Made by a program: the position numbers and the translations under genes. From NCBI RefSeq assembly GCF_963675165.1, contig NC_087383.1:2386979-2450978 (forward strand): a stretch of 64,000 bases of DNA. The letters are read 5' to 3'. This DNA comes from Halichondria panicea. Its lineage: Eukaryota; Porifera; Demospongiae; Suberitida; Halichondriidae. The notes beneath the pieces are model-generated. The model had not been told where the DNA came from and did not search any database. It worked only from the letters and a program-made list of their open reading frames with translations. Shown here piece by piece: positions 35,466 through 48,338 of this stretch (position 1 is the first letter of the stretch; the number at the start of each line of letters is the position of its first letter).

Positions 35466-35720
35466 AGGAGCCCATAAATAAGAGAAGGAGCGGCTGACTA
35501 CGGGGATCACGTTTCGTAAGTGGTTATGACCGCATTTCCATATATGCAGAGTCACTTAAGTGGTTGAATCCCTACACGTGTTATACACAATACAGGGCTG
35601 CGGTTTGTAAGCACTTAGTCACTTCCAAACAAGGAAGTGCGGTTTCACCGGCAATTACGAGACGTGATCCCAGAGTATACGTTGAAGTTAGCCGCTCCTT
35701 CTCTTATTTATGGGCTCCTG
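35466..35720. mobile_element. 255-bp hAT-like miniature element with 7-8-bp target duplication
   Basis: The inverted ends are AGGAGCCCATAAATAAGAGA and its reverse complement at the right end, with long arms (about 33 bp). GTATTAAC stands on both sides (35458-35465 and 35721-35728), fitting an 8-bp hAT duplication (7 bp if the terminal C belongs to the element). The right third of this element and its flank are copied at 60651 onward. Confidence 0.78.
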
Positions 35721-36990
35721 GTATTAACAAGGCAACAAAAGCAATCTGAATCATAACTTGGAATTGCCTGTAAAATGTAAACCCCTTATAATAAGGAAAT
35801 TTGATGGGTGTTTTAATTGGGCGATTTACTGAAAAATTCCCAAATTAAAATGTTCTGGTGGACACAACGTCACTGTATATAGTATTGCATTGCATTCGCC
35901 AAATAATCACCAAATTTTCCAGCTGTACAGTACGTCAACTCTCCTCATACTTCGTCTAACTGAAGTGATTGCGATGGTACGTAGCTCAGCTAACTTGTTG
36001 CTTGATTCATTGTGGCAAAATGATATGAGCTAAAACTTGTATGTATATAGGGAGCTGAGGGCCTGTATTTACTATCTTTTACTATCTATGCATTTTATCC
36101 GGGTTTAACTACCGCTGCATATGTAGTGAATCAAATCTGAAAGGAACTTGTGTTGCTCAAAATTGGATTTTCCCAGAAGCAGCTTGTTGACCTCGAGCAT
36201 CAAGCATAAATGAGTAGGAACGATAATGCTGTGCAAGTAGAGTACATACTCTTTAAGTTGTGTGAAAGTTTGCAGTATAGATAGTCTGTAAGATGCATCA
36301 CTTTACTGTGATTTTGTGATGTGTGGATTAAAATAACATACAGACAGAGGTAATCACTACATTGTGGTAGCAGTGCTCTTGCAAAGGAAAACCACTGTAC
36401 TAGCAACTTCATTAGGAAGAGTATGCAACTCCATATACCTAAAACCGTAGTAGGCGTTCTGTTCAACCTTCGTCACATGCTGTCACGGTTTCATAGGATA
36501 AAAACTTGGGGGGAGGGGGAAGGTGTACGTGCACCGAAAAATGCTGACCACACCTCTTATTACTTATTACATCACTATACATAAAGGTATAAACCCTGGC
36601 TGTCGTGAAATCTTAAATTAGGATGTTTGCAATGAATTATCAAGTACCTTTACAAGGGGCTAGCACATTGTATCTCAAGTGGCTGTGGTTACAATCAGGG
36701 TTTCATGAAGATGGGTGGGAGCCCTCGGATTTCCCAAAATTCCCCCCTGGAAACATGAAAAATTAAAGATGTACCAAATTGTACAGTGAGATCCAGTACA
36801 TGTAGCTATAATGATTATTCTACATGTATCAGTCAGATCAGTTGAGAAAAAGCCTCTTACGTCCGTATAGCGGGTGTATTTCGAGGGTATAAATTTTCGT
36901 GGAAATGCCTTTAGAAAGGTTTTCGCGAATTTAATTTTCGTGGTATAGCGCCCTTTTTGCAGCATGCATGCAATATTAAATTCGCGGTTC
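35652..36990. repeat. 1.3-kb segmental duplication with 60651-61975
   Basis: Bases 35652-36990 match 60651-61975 closely, apart from small indels (for example near 61310 and 61080). The left boundary falls inside the hAT-like element, so the duplication is younger than that insertion. No gene is recognised in it. Confidence 0.85.
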
Positions 36991-37047
36991 ATGCCTAATC
37001 CGCGAAAACACGAACATTTATACCCTCGAAATATACTCGCTATACGG
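36863..37047. mobile_element. CCGTATAGCGG-family miniature element
   Basis: The ends CCGTATAGCGGGTGTATTTC and GAAATATACTCGCTATACGG are inverted copies; the right flank has TA, the left reads GT in place of TA. A 5' part of the same insertion is found in the duplicate at 61856-61960, where the right end is missing. Confidence 0.7.
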
Positions 37048-37179
37048 TACATCATATCCATTTTGATCTAGCACATGGTACAGTTCAAAAGTTCAGACAG
37101 GAGATGTACATACACAAAATGGATGTGTACAATTATTATATGATACCCTTTGAAATTTAAACTTTACAACATAAGCAGT

Positions 37180-38034
37180 GCATGTACATAGTGGGACCAT
37201 AGGCAGTGCGTGTACATAGTGGGACCATAGGCAGTACATGTACATAGTGGGACCATAAGCAGTGCGTGTACATAGTGGGGCCATAGGCAGTGCGTGTACA
37301 CAGTGGGGCCATAGGCAGTGCGTGTACACAGTGGGGCCATAGGCAGTGCGTGTACACAGTGGGGCCATAGGCAGTGCGTGTACACAGTGGGGCCATAGGC
37401 AGTGCGTGTACACAGTGGGGCCATAGGCAGTGCGTGTACACAGTGGGGCCATAGGCAGTGCGTGTACACAGTGGGGCCATAGGCAGTGCGTGTACACAGT
37501 GGGACCATAGGCAGTGCGTGTACATAGTGGGGCCATAGGCAGTGCGTGTACATAGTGGGACCATAGGCAGTGCGTGTACATAGTGGGGCCATAAGCAGTG
37601 CATGTACATAGTGGGACCATAAGCAGTGCGTGTACATAGTGGGACCATAGGCAGTGCGTGTACACAGTGGGGCCATAGGCAGTGCGTGTACACAGTGGGG
37701 CCATAGGCAGTGCGTGTACACAGTGGGGCCATAGGCAGTGCGTGTACACAGTGGGGCCATAGGCAGTGCGTGTACACAGTGGGGCCATAGGCAGTGCGTG
37801 TACACAGTGGGGCCATAGGCAGTGCGTGTACACAGTGGGGCCATAGGCAGTGCGTGTACACAGTGGGGCCATAGGCAGTGCGTGTACACAGTGGGGCCAT
37901 AGGCAGTGCGTGTACATAGTGGGCAGTGCGTGTACATAGTGGGGCCATAGGCAGTGCGTGTACATAGTGGGGCCATAGGCAGTGCGTGTACATAGTGGGA
38001 CCATAGGCAGTGCATGTACATAGTGGGACCATAG
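37180..38034. repeat. 28-bp minisatellite, about 30 copies
   Basis: The unit is GCAGTGCGTGTACACAGTGG plus GGCCATAG. Edge and central copies carry variants (TACATAG for TACACAG, GGACC for GGGCC, CATAAG); two blocks of uniform copies (about 37285-37500 and 37655-37905) are separated by variants. All three minus-strand frames are open for about 300 codons because the unit has no stop in any phase; this is not evidence of a gene. The right edge abuts the EFR3 copy-2 fragment. Confidence 0.95.
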
Positions 38035-38109
38035 GATATCCCCCTTCCCCTCTGTATGACACCCTGCTCACCCTTTAGAAGACTGCCCCCCCCATACACA
38101 CACACTCAC

Positions 38110-38937
38110 CCTTCTAGAAGAATGTCCAACCATAGCCTTAGGAGCTGTCTCCCTCCTCTTAGCAATCACTCCATCGATGTGCGTCATCTTGAGTACCTCA
38201 TTTCGACTAATCTTGGACGCTAGATGCAGCACACCCGCCACTGTAGCATGTAGCACCACTCTGTGATGTGCTTCAAGGCCTTTCTCCTTCACAGCAAGCT
38301 CTTGCAGCTGGTGTAGGAAAGACCAGTATATCTGAGAGCCCTTGATAAGAGAATTCCAGTATCAGGAGAAATACGAGTTGGTAGAAAGCGAGTGTGTTAG
38401 CAGGGCTAGTGCAGAGAGCTTTGGCCAGTTCCAGGAGATTGGTGAAGAGAGAGTTGACTGTTTTAGAGAGGAATTCTTTCGAAACCACACCCAGTGAGAG
38501 CCCGACAGCCTCCAGACTCACCCAATCACTGCACAAGGGGAGGGAGGAGTTAACGGTGCAGTACTCTATAAATACGTGTACATGACCTGTAAGCACTGTA
38601 CACCATAATTATACACAACCACACTATCATTGATTGTGTACACGGTGAAAATTAAGACAAAGCTCAAAATATGCACACACATGTACTTACATGTATAACT
38701 GACAACTAAAATCTAGCACGCCTCAAATGCACACTGAACATAGCAAGGTACACACACACATGCACCACGTACGTGTCGAGAGGAATCTTGTCTTTGTTGG
38801 CATGGTGATCTACGAGACAATGCCAGAGTAGGGCGATATCCAGCTGTTGCCCTGGGAACGCCGTCTCTAGCACTGATGCGTGACAGGTGTCAGCCACCAC
38901 CCTCAAACACTTGACCAGGGAGGTAGTCAACATGGGG
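38110..38937 (-). pseudogene. EFR3 homologue, partial copy 2
   Basis: Two exons remain: 38937-38773 (SPMLTTSLVKCLRVVADTCH..., donor GTACGT) and 38528-38110 (SDWVSLEAVGLSLGVV... to ETAPKAMVGH). The first has lost 51 bp (17 codons, LFASLVQ... segment present in copy 1), in frame. The second has one extra base at about 38318 that shifts the frame, but keeps HATVAGVLHLASK, which copy 1 has lost. So each copy is broken in a different place. A kinesin-type exon piece lies just upstream. Confidence 0.75.
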
Positions 38938-39219
38938 CTGCATAATAAAGGGGAAGTATATGGAAGCTTAAACACTAGTAATGCAGTGAAACCGTGCAGT
39001 CTATTGTGGTCACGCAGGTCATCCTCTATAATACAGCCACTATTAGTCTACTCAAAGACTACAATAATTAAGTTTTACAAAGGCGCCAGAATCACACTAA
39101 GTACTTTTACATAGAACACGTACATGTACAAACAGTGTTTATGACAGAAAACTAAACACATGCATGTACACAAATAGCTACATAAAGCAACAGCTAAACA
39201 TTCCCTCTCACCTCCTGAT

Positions 39220-39600
39220 CATGCAGGAACTTCATAAACCTGGTGTACTTAGGACTCGTCACATGATCTTAGAGCAAAAAATACGGACGTGGTCGAGGAT
39301 TTGAGTGGGGCTAAAGTGAGAAAGGAGGTTGTGGGGGGAGGGGCCTCAGACCAGGGCTGGTGGGACGCAGTGTCATGTGAGAGAAGACTCGGACACATGG
39401 TCCTCCGTCTGGACAGCTGCTGTGAGGAGAATGAGAACTGTAAAGCACTGGATTTAAAACGTACTCTTTTGTACCACATAACTAATGACCTCACAAACAC
39501 ACCACTTGGTGTGCAACCATTAATTGTACTCTTAAAGTGAGTGAGCTCACCTTTGGTAGCGCTGATCTCCAGAATTCTGAGCTTCCCCTAGAGGTACGTG
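39220..39600 (-). pseudogene. Kinesin-like tail exon remnants next to EFR3 copy 2
   Basis: Bases about 39415-39220 match the Pro/Ser-rich exon (see 45921-45698) and about 39595-39552 the LEGKLR neck exon, shortened. On this strand they run straight into EFR3 exons, a mosaic junction not seen in a functional gene. Confidence 0.5.
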
Positions 39601-40576
39601 ACAGAATATCTAGTTAAGACTTTAAGTTGTGAGGTTGAGAAAAGAGCTCCAATATACATTAATTAGTAGACACTGAATAAGCAGATGACCAGATACTAAT
39701 TCAGAAACAGACATACATGTTGGTAGTCCTAGGACATATTGCAGTGCTTACAATTATAGCTATTCGAGGGTGCTCTGTCAAAGTCAGCCATAAAGTTATT
39801 GTTAATTTAATACATGTACATGTACCGGGGTATATAGGGAGCTAGTGCAGACAACTACACGTGTACATATATTATCGAGGGTGCAAAGAACCCGGTATCT
39901 GGCACTCTTATATGCACGTGATCAGTCTACTTGCTATTAGCGGCCTCTCAAAATTGCATGGCTAAGAAACTTGCAGCAATGTACTGAAACCATTTTAAAG
40001 GAGCATGTTAATGCGTACTGCTATAGGTGGACCTTTTGGGTGGGCACTTTGTATGGGTTACTTCTTGGAGAAAGGTCACAATCATGGTACATGCATGTAT
40101 TTCTTATGTACACCTATACTATAGCGTGATGGCGTTGTTAATTGGACATGTTGTTAATACTAGTATGCTTGTAATGTAAGCCCACAGGCATAAATTTTAG
40201 GCACGTATTATCGGTATATTCATTTGTAAGAGTGAAACTTCTTACTACACTGTACACAGTCTCATACATACAGTAGACACTCACTTCTAGGGAATGATTA
40301 CTCACGGAACAGACTCCATTGTGTATTTTGCCTAAGCCATAATCAGTACATACTGTATAGCAGGTCATTTTCGTGGGATAAAAAATCCGAGACAAAATCG
40401 TAGGCGTGGTGCAGCAGTGATTTCGTGTGTAAAAATTCCCTTTGCTTCACTGCATTGCATGCGTTCCGGTCAACCATGCCTACGTTTTTGAGAGTGATAA
40501 ATATTCGTCAAGGTTTAGCTTGCCCACGGAAACTATACCCAGGACGCTATACGTACGGTACGGTATACTGTACCAC

Positions 40577-42218
40577 TTTATCACCTGTTTCAAGTACTCT
40601 TCCTTCTCCCGTTACTTTGTAGCACTCGAATATGTCCACCCCGTCCACTGCAGGCACACTGCTCTGCTTCAACTCCTTACAGCGATCCAGTGCCTTCTTG
40701 AGCTCTTCCTTCATCACAAGTCTCTCTTGCACAGCAGACTGGGTAATAGATTGCATGGTGGTCATGTACACACACACAGGTATACAGATACAACCATCAC
40801 AACATCGTGGTAGTGGTACAGTAGTTATATAAAGGTACAGTAGACTCTCGCTATTCCGACTCTCTGAAGTACGGCCTGAAATGTGGCCAACTCGCTATTC
40901 TGTATACTTGCTGCCCCAAACTAGTAATTTTATACGTATACATTTTGGGTGTGGTTTAGCAGAAAAACTGTGTGTGGGGGGAGTGGTTGGGGTGTACAAT
41001 GAGAGGTAGGAAGCGGGATGCTCATGAACACTACAATGAAAGTTATAAAAAAGGTAAACCGTTTTGTGAGCAAACACGGCTGTGGGATTACAGATTCATT
41101 ATCTTTATTTATTATCCTCGAGACAAAACCGCAAAATTAGTCATTAATATTCGAGGTAGGTTGATTTTAAGCCGCGGCTATTTTCTGAAATGCAAACTAC
41201 CGCGCTCTTCTGGCCAAGTTGCACTGTCCCAAGGGTGGCCGGATTAACGAGAGTCTACTGTACATGTATTAATTATACAGTATTCACCGAGTGTATACAT
41301 GTACATGCTAAACTCACATCTGCCTTGCTGTTGGCCAGTTCCAATTCTCTCACCAGCTCAGCCATGACACCTGGGTCCATGATTTGAGACCTCTCGAGCA
41401 GCTTCTCCTCCAACTCCCTCAGCAGGTCATCCTCTAGACCTCGAATGGTCTCACTCAGGGGAACATCAATAAGTTGCTGCCAGGTGGAGAATACTCGACA
41501 TACAATAGTGACGTGCATGTACAGTCAACTACTGAAAATCTGGCAATGAAATTTAACGGTATTCTCCCACTTTGAGATAAAGGTCAGCTTAAAGTTAGAC
41601 TGTAGTTAGGTATTAAATAGGCATCTGCTATCAGGGTTGTTGCAATAACTATTATAAAGAGATAGTAGCGTACGTGTAATCACACAGTACACCATCAGAT
41701 CGGCTATTCAGAGCATAGATCATAGTGTATATACATGATCAATTGCTAAATGCTCTGAAATGCAGCTCACTAGCAAAAAAGTAATGCCTAGCAAATACGG
41801 TAGTAGATCTATTTTGATTAAAGGCCACTGAACTTGTACTGCACATGTATATCTCTCACCTCTGTGGGTGGTATAGGAACGAGGGAGGCCCTCTGATACT
41901 GTCTAGAGAACTGGACTTCTTCTCACTGCCAATCTAGGAGGTATGAAAACAAAATATGCATTTGGTAAAATCTACTCTCAAACAACATTGCACATTGACC
42001 ATTCCTCCTCTCACCTCCTGCTCGTTCAGGAACATCATGAACCTTTGAAGGACTCGTCACATGATCTTGGAGCAAAGAGATACGGACTTGGTTGAGGATT
42101 TGAGTGAGGATAAAGTGAGAGAGGAGGTTGTGGGGGGAGGGGCCTCAGACCAGGACTGGTGGGACGTAGTGTCACGTGAGAGAAGACTCGAACACATGGT
42201 CCTCCGTCTGGACAGCTG
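40577..42218 (-). pseudogene. Kinesin-7-like gene, copy B (tail only)
   Basis: Exon pieces: 42218-42015 (RPLPPQPPLSLYPHSNPQP... RSCDESFK), a short piece near 41920-41861, a coil exon ending at 41318 whose 5' end (VEEKS) and acceptor are deleted, and the coil exon 40765-40577 (TMQSITQSAVQERL). The acceptor of the last exon reads TACATG where copy A has a TAG. No motor exons. At 41796-41802 the intron shows a TACGGTA transposon footprint. Confidence 0.58.
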
Positions 42219-42828
42219 CTGTGAGGAGAATGAGAATTGTAAGGCACTGGAATTGAACTGTGCACAATCACGAAATACATGCACTATTTTATTCGTACCA
42301 CATAACTAACTAAAAATGCTCACCAATAAAACACCACACTACTTGGTGTACAACATTTTAACGAATCTACAAATGAACTTCAGTTCCTCTAGACAACCTG
42401 CCCAACCCTCCACATACACACTGGCTGCATCATGCATAAAGAAAATGCATCTATTTTCACAGCGTTTGACCATCAAACGTATCAGAGAATAATCTCACGC
42501 CCATATTGCTGATTTGCTTGAAATGCCCACCACCATCTTAGCAATGTACCAGCAAGGGGCTTTTGTTGTGAGCATCAAAGGTAGGCCATGGCATTCAGTT
42601 GCTATTGATGAGTCACAGGTACTCTCTGATAAGAAGATCTTAATTGGACTGTTTGTGTCTGAAATGGGAGGCTTACTACAACTTCATATCAGCTAAAGCC
42701 TACAAGGTGTTAGGGCCTTCTGAAAATATGATTTCTTCTACCAACTCGATCAAAACTATATAAGAAACAATTTTACTTTTCCCTAGTGAGATCTCAGCTC
42801 TCTCAACTCTGGCAACCAATTACTGCTC

Positions 42829-43090
42829 AAAGTAAGGTTGTCCACCCCCCCCTCTCCACTGATAGCATTCACTAGTCTGTTGACAGGAGGTGGGGTTATT
42901 CACAGCATTGTAATGTTATTATGGGGCGAAATAAGACATCAATAACGTTTATTCATCCATTCAGAGCATGAACAAAGTAAGGTTGTCCACCACCCCCCCC
43001 TCCACTGATAGCATTCACTAGTCTGTTGACAGGAGGTGGGGTTATTCACAGCATTGCTTATAATTATTATGGGGCGAAATAAGAAAAGCC
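42829..43090. repeat. Tandem pair of about 105-bp units
   Basis: A block starting AAAGTAAGGTTGTCCACC and ending GGGGCGAAATAAGA occurs at about 42829-42932 and 42973-43082; its first bases recur at 43350. GTTTATTCATCCATTCA motifs lie between and around them. The DNA at 43090-43345 has no recognised gene. Confidence 0.75.
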
Positions 43091-43924
43091 TTTGCTGTGA
43101 TCCATGACAAATGCCGAGTGCATAATGAGCCAAAAGCAAAGAATTGTAGCTACAGAAAGAGTCATATAACACAGATAGGACCAAGAGGAAGAGTACGCTA
43201 CTCCAATAGACTGTACACAGGAGGCAAACTCACTATTGCATGTAACCACAGCCACTTGAGATACAACAATAACAATAACAATGCTGATAAGAAAAAGCAA
43301 TTAGTGGTAATCATCACTAACGTTTTTATTCATCCATTCATAGCATGAACAAAGTAAGGTTGTTCCACCCCCCTCTCCCCCTCTCCCAAAAAAAAAACAA
43401 GCGCATGCAGCTGCATGCGAGCTAGCTAAGTTTAATAGAACAGTGTGCAATTATTCAGTTGCACTAGCTATCTAAAACTAGCTACTCAAAGCTATCTAAC
43501 TAATCTAATCATCACTAACGGTTATTCATCCATTCATGTTTATTCATCCATTCATCGCAGATTAATTTTAACAGTTTATACAACAGCTATGTGGTTGTGA
43601 TGTAGGTTAGACAGAATGCTTACTACGGTTAGTGGGAGTTGCATACTCTTCCTAATGAACTTCTCATTATAGTCGTTTTTACGCACAATTTAGTTTGCTA
43701 GACTATAATAATGCAAATGAGTTCTTGTTGTGCTATTATAGAGCAGCATCAATATTCGGGCCCATCAACTATCTCGTATAGAATTCCCTTTGCTTCACTG
43801 CATTGCATGCGTTCTGGTCAACCATGCCTACGTTTTCGTGAGTGATAAATATTCGTCAAGGTTTAGCTTGCCCACGGAAACTATACCCAGGACGCTATAC
43901 GTACGGTACGGTATACTGTACCAC

Positions 43925-46900
43925 TTTATCACCTGTTTCAAGTACTCTTCCTTCTCCCGTTACTTTGTAGCACTCGAATATGTCCACCCCGTCCACTGCA
44001 GGCACACTGCTCTGCTTCAACTCCTTACAGCGATCCAGTGCCTTCTTGAGCTCTTCCTCCATCACAAGTCTCTCTTGCACAGCAGACTGGGTAATAGATT
44101 GCATGGTGGTCATATACACACACAGGTATACAAACCATCACAGCATCGTGGTAGTGGTACAGTAGTTATAATAAAGGTACAGTAGACTCTTGCTATTCCG
44201 ACTCTCTGAAGTATGGCCTGAAATGTGGCCAACTCGCTATTCTGTATACTTGCTGCCCCAAACTAGTAATTTTATACGTATACATTTTGGGTGTGGTTTA
44301 GCAGAAAAACTGTGTGTGGAGGGAGTGGTTGGGGTGTACAATGAGAGGTAGGAAGCGGGATGCTCATGAACACTACAATGAAAGTTATAAAAAAGGTAAA
44401 CCGTTTTGTGAGCAAACACAGCTGTGGGATTACATTGTAATAGAGAGGAAATGATTTATTATCTTTATTTCTTATCCTCGAGACAAAACCGCAAAATTAG
44501 TCATTAATATTCGAGGTAGGTTGATTATAAGCCGCGGCTATTTTCTGAAATGCAAACTACCGCGCTCTTCTGGCCAAGTTGCACTGTCCCAAGGGTGGCC
44601 GGATTAACGAGAGTCTACTGTACATGTATTAATTATACAGTATTCACCGAGTGTATACATGTACATGCTAAACTCACATCTGCCTTGCTGTTGGCCAGTT
44701 CCAATTCTCTCACCAGCTCAGCCATGACACCTGGGTCCATGATTTGAGACCTCTCGAGCAGCTTCTCCTCCAACTCCCTCAGCAGGTCATCCTCTAGACA
44801 TTGAATGGTCTCACTCTTCTCCTCAACCTGACAGGGGAACATCAATAAGTTGCTGCCAGGTGGAGAATACTCGACATACAATAGTGACGTGCATGTACAC
44901 TCAACTACTGAATCTGGCAATGAAATTTAACGGTATTCTCCCACTTTGAAATAAAGGTCAGCTTAAAGTTGGACTGTAGTTAGGTATTAAATAGGCATCT
45001 GCTATCAGGGTTGTTGCAATAAAGAGATAGTAGCGTACATGTAATCACACAGTACACCATCAGATCGGCTATTCAGAGCATAGATCATACAGTATATACA
45101 TGATCAATTGCTAAATGCTCTGAAATGCAGCTCACTAGCAAAAAAAGTAATGCCTAGCAAATACCGTATAGCGGGTATATTTCGAGGGTATAAATTTTCG
45201 CGGATGGACCTCTACAAAGGATTTCGCGGATTATGTTTTCGTGGTCTGAGTTCCAGCCTTTTGGCGCATGCGCACATCAACATGCAGCTGTACCTACACA
45301 CCGTTAGCCTAGAATCCATAATACTGAACACGCCTACTATTATAAATTTTCGTGGGTATAAATTTTCGCGGTACAGGCTCAATCCGCGAAAACTGCGAAC
45401 ATTTATACCCTCGAAATATACCCGCTATACGGTAGTAGATCTATTTTGATTAAAGGACACTAAACACTGCACATGTGTATCTCTCACCTCTGTGGGTGGT
45501 ATAGGAACGAGGGAGGCCCTCTGATACTGTCTAGACTGGACTTCTTCCCACTGCCAATCTAGGAGGTATGAAAACATAAATTATTATGCATTTGGTAAAG
45601 ATCTGCTCCCAAATAACATTGCAATTGATCCACATTGACAGGTAAAGGGTAATTAAAGTAAAATCTGATATTTGAGCACAAACATTCCTCCTCTCACCTC
45701 CTGCTCATTCAGAAACTTCATGAACCTGGTAGGAGTGAAGTACACTTTGAAGGACTCGTCACATGATCTTGGAGCAAAAGATACGGACTTGGTTGAGGAT
45801 TTGAGTGGGGCTAAAGTGAGAGAGGAGGTTGTGGGGGGAGGGGCCTCAGACCAGGGCTGGTGGGACGCAGTGTCACGTGAGAGAAGACTCGGACACATGA
45901 TCCTCCGTCTGCGGACAGTTGCTGTGAGGAGAATGAGAATTGTAAGGCACTGGAATTGAACTGTGCACAAGCACAAAATACATGCACTATTTTATTCGTA
46001 CCACATAACTAACTAAAAATGCTCACCAATAAAACACCACAAACCACTTGGTGTACAACATTTTAACGAGTCTAAAAGTATACAAATGAACTTCTGCTCT
46101 TCTATAGACAACCTTCCCAACCCTCCACATACACACTGGCTGGATCATGCATAAAGAAAATGGCATCTATTTTCACAGCGTTTGACCATCAGAGAGAATA
46201 ATCTCACGCCCATATTGCTGATTTGCTTGAAATGCCCACCACCATCTTAGCAATGTACCAGCAAAGGGCTTTTGTTGTGAGCATCAATGGTAGGCCATGG
46301 CATTCAGTTGCTATTGATGAGTCACATGAAATACAGGTACTCTCTGATAAGAAGATTTTGTGCAATCAGATCTTAATTAGAAATGGGAGGCTCACTATCA
46401 AAGCCTATAAGGTGTTAGGTATTCTGAAAATAATTTTCTTCTACCAACTAGATCAAAACTATAAAGGAAACAATTTTACTTTTCCCTATAGTGAGATCTC
46501 AGCTCTCTCAACTCTGGCAATCAATAAGGCTCAAATACATTTATTCTTAAAGTGATTGAGCTCACCTTTGGTAGCGCTGACTTATCACAGCTGTTGGTCC
46601 AATTCTCCAGAACTCTGAGCTTCCCCTCGAGGTGCAACTGCAAGTGACAGAAGAAAAAATAGCTCCAATAATATTATACAATAATTAGTAGTATAGACAC
46701 TGAAAGAGCAGATTACCAGGGACATAATTATTGCAGTGCTTAGCTGCTCAAAGTGGTCATAAAGCTTCAACAGAACAACCAACCTGTATATTAAAATACA
46801 TGCATGTACCCTGGGAGCAGTGCAGACATCAATCAGTCAACAATTTATTCACAGCTGTAGGCACACACTTGCCCAACCCACTAACCAGAGAGGACACCCT

Positions 46901-48338
46901 GATAGTGCCATCACTGAGTTCTTCATCTCTAACCCTGCTTTCAATGGTCAGCTTGTAAATCGAGGTATGGGAAAAACGCTCCAATGTAAACACTGAAAGA
47001 GTAGTACTTCAGATACAGACATGCAGGTTGGTTGTCCTATATTGCAGTGCTTGTACTTATAGCCAGTACAAGGGTGTTCAGCCATGCAAAGTAGACTACC
47101 TTACCATAACAACCAATCGTGATCCATTAATCTAAACATCTTCATACATACAAAATTCAGTCCATAATAAAAGAGAGAGAGTATCGAGCGTATATCATTA
47201 CCTTGCATCAGATGTATTCGGAGTGTAACATTACACCCTGTCTGAACAACTTATGGCATAAAATGTTTCTGCCTCGAGGTAAGTAGCGGCTTTGGGCACT
47301 TGGATTGTTTGGTTAGAAAGCAGGAAGTTACGTCACTTTCCGAATACATTTGACGCAACGTAATGCTACATTGGATACTCCCTCTCTTTTATTATGAATC
47401 GACTCTTGCTATTAGCGGCCTCTCAAAATTGGTAAGAAACTTAATTAAGCAACTGTAATCACATGACATACGTACATGTACCAACACCATTTTATGAAGG
47501 AGAGAGTATAATTATACAAAGCAGCACATTCAGCGTGGGATTAATATAAGGACTGTACATTTCCATGCAGTGCATACTGTACAATGTAACTATAGTAACT
47601 CACACGGTTCACTCTGATAACTTAATTTGATATGATCTTCATCAAAAAAGCAACGGGAAGTTTTACTTGATTGGCTACTGTATTAGCTTGTCCCAAAACT
47701 GCTCACCCGTGGCACCTGTTGCACTTACACGCTCTGACCCAGCCAGGTCAACCAGGCTCTGAACACAGAGAAGGAGGTAAAATCATCATAATAACAATAA
47801 CTTATATGTACATTTACACATACATAGTCTGTACGTGTAGATCAAATTAAAGCAAAATAGTCGACCTAGTGTGTTCACAGCTGTAGGCACACACTTGCCC
47901 AACCCCACTCACCAGAGAGGACACCCTGATAGTAGTGCCATCACTGAGTTCCTTATCTCTAACCCTGCTTTCAATGGTCAGTTTGAATATTGTGTGTGAT
48001 CTGGAGTTGTGCTCGGTAGATCCAAATGTCCGGTTCTCTGAGCAGAAGAGATTATACACATTACCAGCACATCAGGTGCACAGGCAGCATGCATGTACAT
48101 GTACACACAAGGCTAAGTCTGAGAGGTCACACTAGGGCAGACCAACAGTGGCTGTAATAAAGAGGTGACATGCTAACACAGGTTGCATGAAACCAACCCT
48201 ATGGAGACTGGGCCATTAACCTGGCTACAGGGTGATCACATTAGACAGACAGGTTCACAAAGGTGCACAAGTGATAGTGACTTACTCTCCCCGATCTCAA
48301 TGAGACTAGTAAATATCTTGGGGAGGGAAATCGGCTCC
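43925..48338 (-). pseudogene. Kinesin-7-like gene, copy C: motor fragments, neck and coiled coil
   Basis: Minus-strand exons: about 48338-48286 (ISLPKIFTSLIEIGE), 48037-47913 (KNRTFGSTEHNSRSHTIF, then KLTIES...; the NSRSHTIF switch I signature), 47758-47707 (SLVDLAGSERVSATGATG; switch II DLAGSE), 46637-46566 (neck LHLEGKLRVLENW), 45921-45698 (Pro/Ser-rich, YFTPTRFMKFLNEQE), 44827-44678 (VEEKSETIQCLEDD coil), 44113-43925 (TMQSITQSAVQ coil). Motor signatures and neck fit the kinesin-7/CENP-E type. The ATP-binding P-loop exon and the end of the motor are not found, and the tail half of the switch I exon is repeated at 46891-46953. So it is a rearranged copy, unless missing exons lie elsewhere. 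Introns contain the 45164-45432 element. Confidence 0.72.
45164..45432. mobile_element. 269-bp TA-flanked miniature element (filled site)
   Basis: The ends are CCGTATAGCGGGTATATTTC and GAAATATACCCGCTATACGG, with TA at 45162-45163 and 45433-45434. The paralogous intron is empty at 9274-9275 (AAATAGTAGATC) and carries TACGGTA at 41796-41802. Confidence 0.88.

Noticed and set aside
37093..38105. Three overlapping minus-strand reading frames of about 300 codons
   Set aside because: They are the by-product of a 28-bp tandem repeat without stops in any phase; composition and period show no real protein.
39289..39540. Plus-strand frames VEDLSGAKVREEVV..., also at 42061 and 45672
   Set aside because: Antisense of the Pro/Ser-rich kinesin tail exon, whose minus strand has acceptor CTCACAG and donor GTGAGA.
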